DNA from: Bolinopsis microptera
Taxonomy: Eukaryota > Ctenophora > Tentaculata > Lobata > Bolinopsidae
DNA length: 64,000 nucleotides
Reading direction: 5' to 3'
Assembly: GCF_026151205.1 (NCBI RefSeq)
Contig: NC_087078.1
Coordinates: 17,253,118-17,317,117 of the forward strand
In this document: piece after piece, positions 23,444 to 35,479 of the stretch
Layout: the number at the start of each line of letters is the position of its first letter
Position numbering within the stretch: the stretch's first letter is position 1
Program-made: the position numbers and the translations under genes
Notes under the pieces: generated by a model
What the model saw: the letters and a program-made list of their open reading frames with translations, nothing else
The model's database searches: none
What the model was told of the DNA's origin: nothing

Positions 23444-25560
23444 TTTATCCTCTCAAATGTTCAAATGATTTATCCTCTGAATTCGACATTTGATTATTGA
23501 ATATAAGACATTCTTTAGACATTTCTTTCCTGCGAAACATACGTTAGAAGTTTCATTTCGTTCATTCCATGAACCAGGGGAGTATTTTGCACTTCTAAGT
23601 GGCTGGAAATGTTAGTACACGTGTCCCTCTACCATACCAGATAGATTCCAAGTCAGTACAAGCATAAATACGGCTGCAAAAGCATGTTTCCAAATTTGTC
23701 TCAAATGTTTCCACGATCTCAACTACTCTGAAACCAAAATGGAAACATTGCCCCAGAGTCCTTTCTGAACATGCTAGGCACACCAAACTTCTCAGGGACA
23801 CTCCTGGTATCAATACCGATCGATTCCAATCGGTTTTAGCCAATTCAGGGCATTCTAGGGAAATGTTCATTTTGTGTTCATTCCATGAACCAGGGGAGTA
23901 TTTTGCACTTCTAAGTGGCTGGAAATGTTAGTACACGTGTCCCTCTACCATACCAGATAGATTTCAAGTCAGTACAACCATAAATACGGCTGTAAAAGCC
24001 TTGTCACACTTTTGTCTCAATTCTGTCTCATGTTTCCAAAATGTTTCCAAAATCTCGGATTCATGAACTCAGGGGCAGACAGAAGATGAATCCGAGATTG
24101 TGGGACCAGATGATACGGTTTTTGAGGCATTTTTATACGGTCATTTCAGTCTGTTAAAGTAGTTTCAGAGTGCTGGAAATGGTTTCACGGTGTAGGGGGA
24201 TGTGTTTACTAACTATTTTGACGTCAAAATTGTCGCCAGAGGCTCCCTGAGTCATGGAATGAACAGAATGAACAAAAATGAATTTTTTTTCTAAAACTCG
24301 TCGGATTGCCCCAAAACAGGTCGGAATCGTTTGGTATTGACCCTTATAGTGTTCCTACAAAGTTTGGTGGCCCTAGCACTCCCAGAACGCCCACTAGAGA
24401 CTTGATTCCATTTCCGTATCAAAAAGCTGGTTCCTGAGTATCCGATATTGATACGGTCATTTCAGTCTGTTAAAGGGGCTGCAGAGTGCTGGAGATGATT
24501 GTACGGTGTAGGGGGATGTGTTTACTAACTATTTTGACGTCAAAATAGTCGCCCAAGACTCCCTGAGTCATGGAATGAACGAAATGAACAAAAATGAACA
24601 TTTTTCTAAAACTCGTCGGATGGCCCCAAAACAGGTAGGAATCGTTTGGTATTGACCCTAATAGTGTTCCTACAAAGTTTGGTGGCCCTAGCACTACCAG
24701 AACACCCATTATACCCTTGGCTGGATTCAAGAATTTAGAACCAGTTGAGCAGATAAAACAGATTTTGAGAAATTTTGTCTGCTTGTGTTGTTGCAGAGAG
24801 TTGAATTTGGTTCAACAGTATTCAAACAAGATGTGTTCCAACTTAGTTTTGTAGCCCTACCAGTTTCAGAACGTCCACTAGAATCCGGTTCCATTTCATT
24901 TTTGTTCATTCCGTTCATTCCATGACTCAGGGAGCCTCTGGCGACAATTTTGACGTCAAAATAGTTGGTAAACACATCCCCCTACACCGTACAACCATTT
25001 CCAGCACTCTGAAACTACTTTAACAGACTGAAATGACCGTATCAAAATGCCTCAAAAACCGTATCATCTGGTTCCACAATCTCGGATACTCAGGAACCAG
25101 CTTTTTGATACGGAAATGGAACCAAGTCTCTAGTGGGCGTTCTGGGAGTGCTAGGGCCACCAAACTTTGCAGGAACACTATTAGGGTCAATACCAAACGA
25201 TTCCGACCTGTTTTGGGGGCAATCCGACGAGTTTTAGAAAAAATTTCATTTTTGTTCATTCCGTTCATTCCATGACTCAGGGAGCCTCTGGCGACAATTT
25301 TGACGTCAAAATAGTTAGTAAACACATCGCCCTACACCGTACAACCATAATTATCTATTTTTGATCCAAAATATAGTCAAAATAACGTTGGTTCCAAACC
25401 GTATCAAAACCGTATCATTTGTTCCAAATTGGTTCCAAAATCTCGGATTCATGAACTCGGGGCAGAAGAGTTCGTGGAAACATTTGTGTCCGATTTGGAA
25501 ACATGTTTTTGGGGCCCAGATTGCCGAGTTAGGGCTAAATTTACAGGGTTCTGAAGTGTC

Positions 25561-27247
25561 TAGGAATAATATTTAAACCTTTTTCTAGCCTGCCAGGAAG
25601 ATTTGGAAATTTAAAAATAGAATCAGGTACAATTTTTTTTGACGTTGAAATGGAGTTCGTTTTAAAACATTACCCCTAAAATGTCATTTCTATATGTGCG
25701 ATAATTACAAATTGTACAGGAGGCCTGATTTATCTTTTGTCACTAGAACTATTTGTTTTGTCTTATTAAAACATTAAGCCCATTAAGCTACTTGAAAACA
25801 TTCACTCACTAAAGGAAGTACCTCAAAACCATAATCACCCCCTAAAATGTCACGTGCACCACCCCTAAAACTTCAGGTAATATACAGGTTGTGTAGTACT
25901 CAGAATGTTGCTCAATTATTAATTTTTAACTACTTCTGGGACTAATATACCTATTTCTGAGAGGTGTAGACTAGAATTTCTCTCTCTGTTGAAAAGAAAT
26001 GGTGGAATTTAGTCAATTTACTTTTTGTGACATTTTGGGGACTTTTTTTTGAATACCCAGAACTTACGGCAAAACAGTAACTCAGTCAACAAAATTAGCA
26101 CCTGTAGATATCTAGAGTTAGATTATCTAGTTATAAACTAACAATTGTGCAAATTGCATGTTTTAATTGCATTTTTTGGGATTTTTAACATCATCCTGCA
26201 TTTTAGCAATTTTAGTGACCTGTAGTTAACTAAGCCAACCCAGTAATCGATCTGACCTTCTCTATAGACTAGATTTGACTGCTTTTAGCAAAATTGGAAA
26301 CATTTGTGTCCGATTTGGAAACATGCCCTTGTAGCCGCATTTATGCCTATTGCCTTGACTGACTTGAAATCGATCTGGTATGGTAGAGGGTCATTTGTAC
26401 TAATGACAACATTTATATGCAATTTATAAAGCAACATAAGGTCTCCAGTGCTTCATTTTATAGACATTGGCAAAAAACTATTTTTTTGGCTCAGCGAACC
26501 AAAAATGGCACTGAATTTTGGTAACTTGAACTAGGAAGGTCGTAGAGACTTGAATTTTAGCTTAAAATGACCGCAAACATCATATTTATATACAACTTAT
26601 AAAGCAATATAAGCCTTTTAATGCTTATTTGTTAAGATATTGACAAAAATCGGTTATTTTGGTTGCACGCGTGAGGAAAAATACCAAATTGGGGAACAAT
26701 TGTTGGTCTTTTTTTAACAAGTTTTGTGCTCAAGTTATTAAAATGTGCTTTGCAGTTGTAGATCGGGTGTTTTCTTCCAATATGGGTTTCGGTATAAATC
26801 AGGAAGCACCCGGTTCATGGGTGATAGGGGTTAAGAACCCTAAAATGTCAGGAGATGGGCGAGACAATTGTCTGAATTTGGTTATAAAATCACTCTTTGC
26901 TAGGGTTAGCTTTTTTCCGCTACAGCGATCCGATTTCTAACTACTAATCATCCCCCTCTACATCATTCTCTTTTAGATACGTGATTTCTATAAGTTCTTC
27001 AAGGTACATACGGCATGATGTTAAGTCTGGTGGTTATAATTCGATAAAATCAGTATTTACAAGCCAAAAACTGCCCCAAATTTCTCCTCCGAATATGGTC
27101 CGCTAGTTCGAAATTATAAACGTTATTGAGACATTACATTAGGGTAATTTACCACTGAGACTAGATGTAGTGATCTAGATTCAGATAAAGCGAAGAAGGT
27201 GCATATATGAATTAAAAATCGATTTAATTGGCTATCAATTATAATAA
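25561..27247. other. AT-rich stretch, no gene seen
   Basis: Besides a diverged foldback-family fragment at about 26296-26400 I see no coding, RNA or clear repeat signal. The frame at 26659-26940 shows no recognisable motif or splice context. Confidence 0.4.
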
Positions 27248-27361
27248 TTACCAGGCATGAGGATATTTTTCCTTCAAACGATCCAATTCCACCACACTGG
27301 ATTTGTGCTTCATTTTAGCATAGTTGATCTTCGCTTTAAAGATGTCTACGTCTTGTTTCTT
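27248..27361 (-). CDS. Candidate terminal exon of an unidentified gene
   Basis: The minus frame of 37 codons ends in TAA (27248-27250) after ...ELDRLKEKYPHAW and is preceded by an AG acceptor in the context TATTAG. It is lysine-rich and helical (KAKINYAKMKHKSS). It could instead be an internal exon, since GCCTG-GTAATT offers a donor. It may belong with the exon at 28145-28205, but phases (1 against 0) do not join directly, so at least one exon would be missing. Family unknown. Confidence 0.35.
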   Translation of the reverse strand, partial: KKQDVDIFKAKINYAKMKHKSSVVELDRLKEKYPHAW

Positions 27362-28144
27362 CTAATACCCTGCGGTTAAGATAATTTAAATTAAAGGTTT
27401 AGTTAATTGGAGAATTTAAAAGCTTACGAAATTAACTTCGGTATAACTTCTCAACTGCACAAAATATCCAAGTTAACAACCATTTAAATTTTAAGCAATT
27501 TAAATGGTTGTGAGCAATTTAAGCGTCTATTTCTTTATCCATGGGAATGTTAGCCTTAGTTTAAGCATTTATTTACGTTCATATAAGGGTCAAAACAAAT
27601 AATAATATTGTAGTGCTACTAATGGAGCTGTTGTGATTGCCACACCGCACTCATCGTAAGAGCTACTAACTTTTTTATGTCAATATCAGCATTACCAATC
27701 ATCTAAGATTCTAACCACCGAATTGTTTCTGTTGCAGATATAAATCTTAGTGGGCTTAGTTAATACTCGAGAATCTGGCAAAGGTCCTGCCTTCAATGGG
27801 ACTTCCACGAATGTGATGATTCTGACCGTTCTGATGACAAAGATAAGCGTTTTTCCTAAGCGCAAAAGGATTTTCCTAACAAAAGCAGTTAACATTGCTG
27901 TGCAAAACTTTCTACTTACTAGTCATTTCACTTTCACTGTCAAGTGTCAGGACACGTCATTTCAGTGTCATTTAAAAAACATGTCCTTAGTAGGCTGTAT
28001 CAAAAACCACAAACAATAATTTATTCACCTTCTAAATAGGTGCATTAAGTCATAGGACTCCCAATTGACATTTAAATAATTGTTAAATTGAATTTTTTGT
28101 TCAATTGAGAAATTGTCAATAAATAGTTAAAATAGCACAGTTAC
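27362..28144. other. Stretch between the two exon candidates
   Basis: No recognisable coding exon. The plus frame at 27750-28019 and the minus frame at 27692-27895 overlap each other and show neither motifs nor convincing splice borders. Confidence 0.3.
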
Positions 28145-28205
28145 CTGCATAGTTGACAAGTTCATTAATGTTGTTTCGGTGAACAGGGCGTTCTTTCTCA
28201 TTCAT
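28145..28205 (-). CDS. Candidate first coding exon of an unidentified gene
   Basis: Starts at an ATG (28203-28205), reads MNEKERPVHRNNINELVNYA and ends with a strong donor, GCAG-GTAACT, in phase 1. No upstream exon is needed. The coding look is clean, but only 20 codons are available. See 27248-27361 for the possible partner. Confidence 0.3.
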
Positions 28206-30632
28206 TTCGTATCAGGCTGAATTTGATTATCATTATATTTACGCTTATTTATAATTGTACCAATCAAAATCATGTGAAAAGCTTGTATATGTTATAATCC
28301 AAAATTAAGTCTCACGCTAGACAAACCATCTGCATCCTGTGAGAGCATCTTTGATTAGAAGATCTTTGGGGTGATCTTGGCAACTCTTTCTAAGCATAGT
28401 CTGGATCTATAAACATGTCAGCTTCTTGTGGTGATAGTAAAGTTATAATATTATTATTATTATCCTATCTAAAATAGCTAATAGTTTAGTTAATTATTAA
28501 CAGGCCCCATAACGTGGGCAATAACATCCTCTTTACAAGCTGGAATATATAGTTCGGAATTAATAGTTCAGGAAAATAATTCAGGGTAGAGCGATAAAAA
28601 GGCATGTAGTTCTAATGTACCTTCACAATAGTGACTTTAAATATATCAAGCAAGAGATTAAACTGTATTAGAAAGGAAAACAAATTTTTTTAGCAGAGGT
28701 ACTGAAATGATTGTTATCTAAAATGAACCATAAATATGTTTGAACCATAAATTAATTATCCGTAGTGGGTAAATGTGTTCACACTTCCATTGGATGATGA
28801 GTTAAGTGGTCAGTTGTACAATTGTGCAGTTCCAAATCGGCAAGCCAATACTGAAAGTAAAAAACGAGTATGAAAACAAAATAGTTAGGATAACAAGATC
28901 CTATGAAAAAACTGCTGGACATCGGAACATGGTTTCTCACATTTGTGTAATGAAATGCTATGCTAATGGTAGCGCTCGATCTGTTATGCCTTTAAGTTTA
29001 ACCGCGCGCACTGCACACGCCAATTGTCAGAGTGTTTTTCACCACTAAAATGTGCTACTCCTGTTAAATTCAAAACTTTCTTCTCACTGAAAATGCTAAT
29101 AAATTTTATCGAACAGTATTTTTGGGTAAAAATATTTCCAAATGCGACCATAAAATACCTTTAAATGTTTGCGCGCGAAAATCTATTGTTTGTAAATTTT
29201 TTTAAATGTATACTGAGAAAATTTTTAGAAATGGTTTGTGATTTCTTATGATATTATTATTAAAAGATTTTGATTATAAAAAGTTCTACATATTGTAATG
29301 TATTAAAATGCATTATATGTGAGGCGTTTCTTCATACTTACTTGCCGAAATTGCCTGAAACCTTGAAATGTGAAAGAATAATAAGCATTTAAAAATGAGA
29401 TCCAAGAACCATTTGAATGTCAAAAAGATTTTAAACCAGGTAACTTTAATTTACAATTTAAAACACTTTAAAATGGCGATGACGCACGTTAATATATAAT
29501 GGTCAAAATTCCTTATAATATATAAACAGTTTTTATTTTTTTAAACAATTATTGGCGGGTCGAAAAGTAATATAAAAAATAAACTCTTCGATATTCAGTA
29601 TTTGTTAATTATTACCTAAAGACCTCGGTAGTAAGCCTTTAGTTGTCAATAATTTTAAACACATTCAACATTAAAAATAGAGGTATGGCGGAACAAAAGG
29701 CTAAACACCGCTCAGCAGTGAGAAAGTTACAATACTTTTAAATTTTAAAATAGTATTTTCAATGGGACACAAAACAATCAACATTTTACTCAAATTTTAG
29801 TATAATTTGAACCTGAAAAGTGTTTCGAATATTTTATTCATTAGCGGTTATCTTTAATTTATTAAGCGATATGAATTAATTCATAACTTGATGCGCGGTT
29901 TTGGGTAATTGGTAATGTTGTGCAGCGCGCGGCCGAAATTGTGACAAACAGAAGGAAATAACTCGTCATCAAAATGTATCGCGCGAGAATGTTTTAGTAG
30001 ACGCGCATGTGACGTCACAAGTGAAGAGCTCGCAGTGGGTAGGGTAATCATATTCATATTTTGTCAGCAATAAGATCACATTATTTTCTATTTGGTGTGA
30101 AAATATGAGCTAGAACGGACATAATCTTGCTGAGTTATAGCTGTTTGAAATTTATGATGAACGCGCGGGTGCCAATTGATAACAACTAAATGCTTTTGCG
30201 TAGTGCGCGTCTAAAAGTTGGCAAAAACGCTTGCGGAGTGACAATATTCAAACTTCGATAAAGTATATGAAGTGGGTACTTCTCAGAAAGGAAAAATTTA
30301 GGCAAACACGATGTGACTATTTTTGGGTTGATTTAATACAACTGCAAAAAATTACCACTTTTTTGGATTTTTACCTGCGCTAAAATAGAGGGATTTGTTT
30401 TATTTTTATACCATCTTGTGCGGCTGTCTTTTAGCTATCTTTGTGCAAATTTTGCCGACATGCCAACAAAATTAACTTGCTCAAAATATCAAAAAACATG
30501 GTTTTTTGGCCTTTTTTTGGCCCAAAAATCGGTTTTTTGCGATTTTGACCGCGCTAACTCAGTCCAATCATCTTGAAACCACTTTTAATCGATTCTACGG
30601 TCAAAAATACGTCTAGTAAGGTGTATCTGGGG
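28206..30632. other. AT-rich intergenic stretch
   Basis: No gene recognised. About 28468-28530 (ATTATTAACAGGCCCC.TAACGTGGGCAATAACAT) recurs at about 34577-34640, marking a dispersed repeat. 30480-30545 is rich in TTTTTGGCC runs. The frame 28806-29048 shows no motif. Confidence 0.4.
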
Positions 30633-31521
30633 CAGTGGCGTAACGTTGCCTGTTGGCGCCCCCCTGCCGAAAGGCGCCCCCGGTTGGCGCCCCTCCCCTT
30701 TTGGTGCCCCTCCCTAAAATTGAACAAATTAGGTGATTTTAGAAGATACGCCAGTAAAAATCTCTAAAAAAGTGTGTATCTAGAGCAAAACGCGCAGTTT
30801 TGCTAGTACATTAGTTAAGTTTTCGAAATTGTCCCACATTCAAACGACGATTTGGCGCCCCCCTAAGACGGCGCCCCCCTGCACAGCGGGGTCAGTAGGT
30901 AGTGCGCCATCGACAGTGAGCCGCGCGTGCCGACTGTAGGATGGTTTTTTAGCGCTAATTTCGGCCAGCACAATTTTCTTCAAACAAATAGATATTAAGT
31001 ATCTTTCCCGACCTCCGATTGCAACAAAAATTGGTAAGCTTACTCATAGACTTACAAAGAAAGTGTCCGGAAAGTTTAAAGCATATTCAACCATCAGACA
31101 TTATGTTACAGCTAAAAGCAGCGTATTTTGCCCCATTTTGATCACTATATCAACTCCGATATCCACCAAATTTTTCGGACAGTTGTGAAAGCCCTATTGG
31201 AAGGTTGTCGCCAATTTTCAGAATGATATCATTCAAGGAACTGAAGATATATCCAAATAATACGACAAAAATCAACGAATTTGGTCAAATTTGGTCAAAT
31301 TACGCGACTTTTACAGCTAATTTTGCTCCAAAAGCCGCGCACCATCAAATATGGCACCTAGGCGAAACTCACTGATCTTTCCAAAAAGGTATGACAAATT
31401 TGGTATTGTGAAAATTCTCACAGTCTCTAAAAAACAATGTTACAAAAATTTTTTAAATCCGAGCAAGTTTATTTTTATGGTGCACCCCCTAGGGTCAGCA
31501 GGGCCTTTCGTTACGCCACTG
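30633..31521. mobile_element. hAT-type non-autonomous transposon, 889 bp
   Basis: Inverted ends CAGTGGCGTAACG (30633-) and CGTTACGCCACTG (-31521) match the hAT consensus CAGTGGCG. The 8-bp target duplication ATCTGGGG stands on both sides (30625-30632 and 31522-31529), the hAT hallmark. The interior has no transposase frame. Its first 260 bp and last 25 bp match the 288-bp element at 35192. It inserted into an older repeat whose GCCCGTAAGAGCCTCTACTA reappears inverted at about 16969-16992. Confidence 0.9.
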
Positions 31522-31919
31522 ATCTGGGGTCCCTAGCGTATCATGCAGACAATGCCCGTAAGAGCCTCTACTATTAGTGTTCCCAAGGGGTATGGGTGCT
31601 CATATTTTAATCGTTGTCTTATATTCACTAAAGAAGACTATTGGGACACTTGTTGTAGGTTTTTCGACTTCATTTGGTTAAAATTGCAAAAAATTCACCT
31701 TTTTGCCCAATTCTTGTCATATATCCTTATTGTCAAAGTTGATTTAAATAGGCCAATTTTTAATTTCTTAGGTATTGACTATCTCTACATAATGAAATAG
31801 GACTCAAAGTAAAAGTAACAGTTAAATTAAAACTTGAATTAATTAAAACTGTCAATAACATGAATCAGTTTCATCAGTCATTTATTCATAATTCTAAACA
31901 ATGTGAAAAAAAGTAAAAA

Positions 31920-31982
31920 TTTTAGGGGGGCGCTTTTCGTCACTGAGCGGGGGGGGCGCCAACAAGCAAAGTTTCGCCACTG
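31920..31982. mobile_element. Fragment with a hAT-like end
   Basis: GGGGGGGCGCCAACAAGC... ends in CGCCACTG at 31982, like the right end of the neighbouring hAT elements. No partner left end or target duplication was found, so it is a truncated copy. Confidence 0.35.
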
Positions 31983-32390
31983 GAACGATGCATTCTTTCG
32001 AAGTTTGATTAACCACGAGTCATTATTTCTGTCTACTTTCAACAATTATTGATAATTCAACTTGTTTCACAAGTTTTAGCAATGCGAAAATTTCTAAACT
32101 TGCTTATCTCTTAATTGACGATGTCAATTCATGGCAGCTCGGCGCGGCACAGTAGCGCATCTCGCTACAACTTATCTCTAATAATAATAAGGAAATTTAC
32201 ATCTGAACAATGTGAACGATTCTAACATCTAAACAATGTGAACGATGCATTCTTTCGAAGTTTAATTAACCACAAGTCATTATTTCTGTCTACTTTCAAC
32301 AATTATTGATAATTCAACTTGTTTCACAAGTTTTAGCAATGCGAAAATTTCTAAACTTGCTTATCTCTAATACATAATAAGGAAATTTAC
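31983..32390. repeat. Direct duplication with about 257-bp period
   Basis: GAACGATGCATTCTTTCGAA at 31983 recurs at 32240, followed by about 130 bp of nearly identical sequence up to AAACTTGCTTATCTC. The first copy also carries GGCGCGGCACAGTAGCGC at its 3' side. Confidence 0.7.
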
Positions 32391-32430
32391 ATCTGAGACA
32401 AAATTTTTGAATCTAAAATTGAAAGGTTGG

Positions 32431-32551
32431 ACACCGGTAAAATGGCGACCGGGAAAATGTGGTGGGTTTCGAGCAATTTCGCCATATTTTTCCCGAACCA
32501 TATTTTAACCGGTCGTTAATAAACCCGTCGTAATGATCCCGAGTAAGGTAG
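32431..32551. mobile_element. Palindromic repeat element, copy 2
   Basis: Shares CAATTTCGCCATATTTTTCC and TTAATAAACCCG with 16853-16961 and ends in CCGAGTAAGGTA, the inverse of the start of copy 1. The left part also reads GGTGGGTTTCGAGCAATTTC, so the unit is largely self-complementary. Confidence 0.5.
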
Positions 32552-32559
32552 ATCACAGC

Positions 32560-34576
32560 TTTTTAACTTTGCAAATTAATGTGGTTGCCATGACTCTATG
32601 AACTCAACATTTGCGCGGGTTTCTTAAGCGCGCACGTACGTTTATTCTTGGCCGTTAATCAGACCCATGACATAACGCTATAGGTGGCAGTGACTGTAAT
32701 TTTCTTCAACAATTACTGAATTATCCATCCATAAAGTGATTTACAAAATGACACCTAAACCTCGTGTTTCGGTGTTCACTTAAACGGTACTTGGCGGCTG
32801 AACTGTGGTGTCTGACGTTTGCAGCTAGATTGTAGATCGGACTCTGCATGATATTGTATTAGCAAATTTGTATAGTGTATAATTGTTTAGTGTTTATGAT
32901 ACTCTGCAACCTGGTAGCACGGCTGACACAAAAACAAAATGTTGGCCTGGCTTGTGCATAACCAAGTAAATAACACGCACTCCGATAAAAGCCGTCTGGA
33001 GAAACTCCGCAAAATGTTCATTGTAGTCAACGGGCACAAAGAAGCACTACTAGCAATTGTGTCCTTTACCCTCCTACATAATTTGAACATTTTTGTGGCT
33101 AACTCATTGAACAACATTTGAATTAAAATGTGTCTAGTATTAAAAGATTCAGTAAGTAATTTTTCATGTACGCTGTACACTGTAGTTAGTAAATCAAATC
33201 AAACTTTTTCGATCAGCCGCGCGCTGAACCAGTGTTGCACTAGGTAAAAATTGTGTATATTTTGTTCATTTTTGAGTGTAAATTAATTTATTAATTTATC
33301 ACAAATTATTTTATTATAATATAACCACTTATGTGAAATGGTTATTTTGACTTTAAATATTTGAACCAAATATGAATTGATTGTGGGTATAAAATAAAAT
33401 TTGTTTTACTAAAAAAAATTTGTTTTACTAATTCAGATTGTATCACGCGTGCGCGCGAGTAGCGAACTTTACGTCAGGCGCGCTGACACGCTTGCTATTG
33501 AAAAATTACCACCTGTAATCTCTAGTAACACTGCCAGCCAGTAACTTTTGCTGGGAACCTACTTACCTACCAAGACGCGCGCCGAGTTGGACGCAGCTCG
33601 GCGAGGCACAGTATATAGTGCATTTCGCTGATCTGTTGTTGCGAGAAGCATAATTGAGTGCGCGGCGCGGCACAGTAACGCATCGCGCTACAAGTAGAAA
33701 CACGACTTCAATCTTACAATCTTACATTATATTAATTGTATAAAAGTCAAATTTCAGGTAAACAAGCGAAATTTGTTGTTAATTGTTAGTTGACGGATAT
33801 TTCTCGTTTAAATTTTTTGAAGTTGATGCGGATGCCGCTTTTTTTCAAAATATTTGTTAGTTCATAGTTGACGATATCAATCCTTCGCAGCTGATCGAAG
33901 TCCAGCGGCATGGTGCATTTTTGATTTTACCTTGACGGATGTTACTCGTCTAAATTTATTTGAAGTACAGTAGCGCGCGCCGCTTTCTTCTCGATAGCAA
34001 GAGCTACGAATGGTAAGTTGCTCTAACCAGAGCCCTCTCGCTTGCAGTAGCGCGCGACCGCAGTACGCGTCACGCAGTACGCGTAGGCACATGGCTATGT
34101 GAAAATGGTAAGTGCTACGATGGCAAGACACAAGAGCTACGAAGTAGCGCGCGCCGGGCCAACCCGTCAACAATGGTCAACATTTTGCCGATCGCGACGA
34201 CAAATGAGGTGGTTGCGAGAAGCATTATTGGATTTTGGATTTGTGGCGCAGCCCAGTAGTGCATTGCGCTACAAGAAAAGCTTGCTACGAAGTATCGTGC
34301 ACTGGGTTAGTCCATTAACAATGGACACATTGTTGGTAGTTGGCTTGATGCACGAATTGCATTTCATTCTTCGCAAACTTGACAGCAAACTAAACCATAA
34401 ACTAAACAATATTATACTTAATATATACTTAATGATATATTTTTACTCTGTCTCGAAGTCCAAAACACCAGTCACCTTTAACTGAAGCAAAAATTGAATG
34501 GAGCTGACTCATATTGTTGTCTAGAAGAAATTCTGATTTCAACAAAAGTCAACACGCAAAAAGCATTTATAAGGAG
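32560..34576. other. Intergenic stretch with scattered GC-rich 30-bp repeats
   Basis: No gene recognised. Variants of GCGCGGCACAGTAGCGCATCGCGCTACAAG occur at about 32137 (just upstream), 33592, 33660 and 34240, with other CGCGCGCC-rich pieces between. The frames in 33877-34485 are made of this repeat and are not convincing genes. Confidence 0.45.
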
Positions 34577-35183
34577 CTAAAATAGCTAATAATTTAATTA
34601 ATTATTAACAGGCCCCTTAACGTGGGCAATAACATACACTTTATAAATTATATAAACAAATTCAAATCTATTTTTCCGATTTTGCTAATTGTCTCTTTAG
34701 ATCTGTTTCGGTCCTTCGTGGGAGTTCCCACACCTGTTGGTTGAGAATGCTCAACATAAGATACATGATGCTTGACTGCTTTATCGACCCGGGCAGGCAC
34801 CGGGGGCAGACATCCCAACACCAGTACGTTTAGTTGGGACATAGTGTTGGTCTGCTTCAGGATGTATTAGATCTCAGAGAAGCCGCCATCCCCTCTACTG
34901 CTTTAGCTCAGCGGCAGCATGAGCCCTGGTTTCCTGCCACATTGGTACCTCTGAAAGTACAGAAAGGTGGTGGATTTCGGGGTCCAGGATCCTCCCTATT
35001 TATTCTTTAAGGTGGTATAATTTCTCTGAGATGTTTACAGAGTCTTTATTTTCTAATCCTTCTAGTTGGCTAAGTCCTGGGGAGATAAATTTAGTCCCCA
35101 AAGAAATTCGACTCCTAATGAATGCTTTTTGTGTGCTGCTTTTTGTTGATATTAGAACTTCTTTTAGATAGAAATATGAGTCA
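34577..35183. other. Stretch with a dispersed repeat and no gene
   Basis: Starts with the repeat shared with about 28468. Around 34905-34990 there is a TAGCTCAGCGG A-box-like piece but no matching B box, so a SINE is only a possibility. Confidence 0.3.
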
Positions 35184-35191
35184 GCTCCATT

Positions 35192-35479
35192 CAGTGGCGT
35201 AACGTTGCCTGTTGGCGCCCCCCTGCCGAAAAGGCGCCCCCCTGTTGGCGCCCCCTCCCCTTTTGGTGCCCCTCCCTAAAATTGAACAAATTAGGTGATT
35301 TTAGAGGATACGCCGGTAAAATCTCTAAAAAAGTGTGTATCTAGATCAAAACGCGCAGTTTTGCTAGTACTTTAGTTAAGTTTTCGAAATTGTCCCACAT
35401 TCAAACGACGATTTGGCGCCCCCCTAAGACGGCGCCCCCCTGCACAGCGGGGTCAGCAGGGCCCTTCGTTACGCCACTG
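35192..35479. mobile_element. hAT-type MITE, 288 bp
   Basis: Ends CAGTGGCGTAACG and CGTTACGCCACTG, with a perfect 8-bp target duplication GCTCCATT at 35184-35191 and 35480-35487. The sequence is a near copy of the 889-bp element at 30633 with about 600 bp missing from the middle. Confidence 0.92.

Larger units (their letters stand above)
21262..25560. mobile_element. Foldback-type complex of inverted, internally repeated arms
   Basis: Family A: plus-oriented units with the marker CCGATTGG at 21573, 21899, 22225 and 22551, an exact 326-bp period, plus inverted copies at about 23545-24060 (markers 23574 and 23890, period 316). Family B: plus units at about 24090-24720 (markers 24191 and 24507, period 316) and inverted copies at about 24880-25345. 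A and B are diverged relatives sharing ATGGAATGAACGAAATGAAC and a GTGTCCC/TGTTCCT...AAGTTTGGTG block. The A arms enclose 22590-23545, which holds a 40-bp tandem repeat, a TATA-like box and an ORF. Long inverted arms built from tandem sub-repeats are the architecture of foldback transposons. A lone diverged fragment lies at 26296-26400. No TSD was found. Confidence 0.6.

Noticed and set aside
26659-26940. 93-codon plus ORF
   Set aside because: No motif, no splice context, and ordinary AT-rich composition.
34099-34485. 128-codon plus ORF
   Set aside because: Built over the GC-rich dispersed repeats; no motif, and the opposite frame is also open over part of it.
34905-34990. Second tRNA or SINE head
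   Set aside because: An A-box-like TAGCTCAGCGG is present but no B box at a proper distance.
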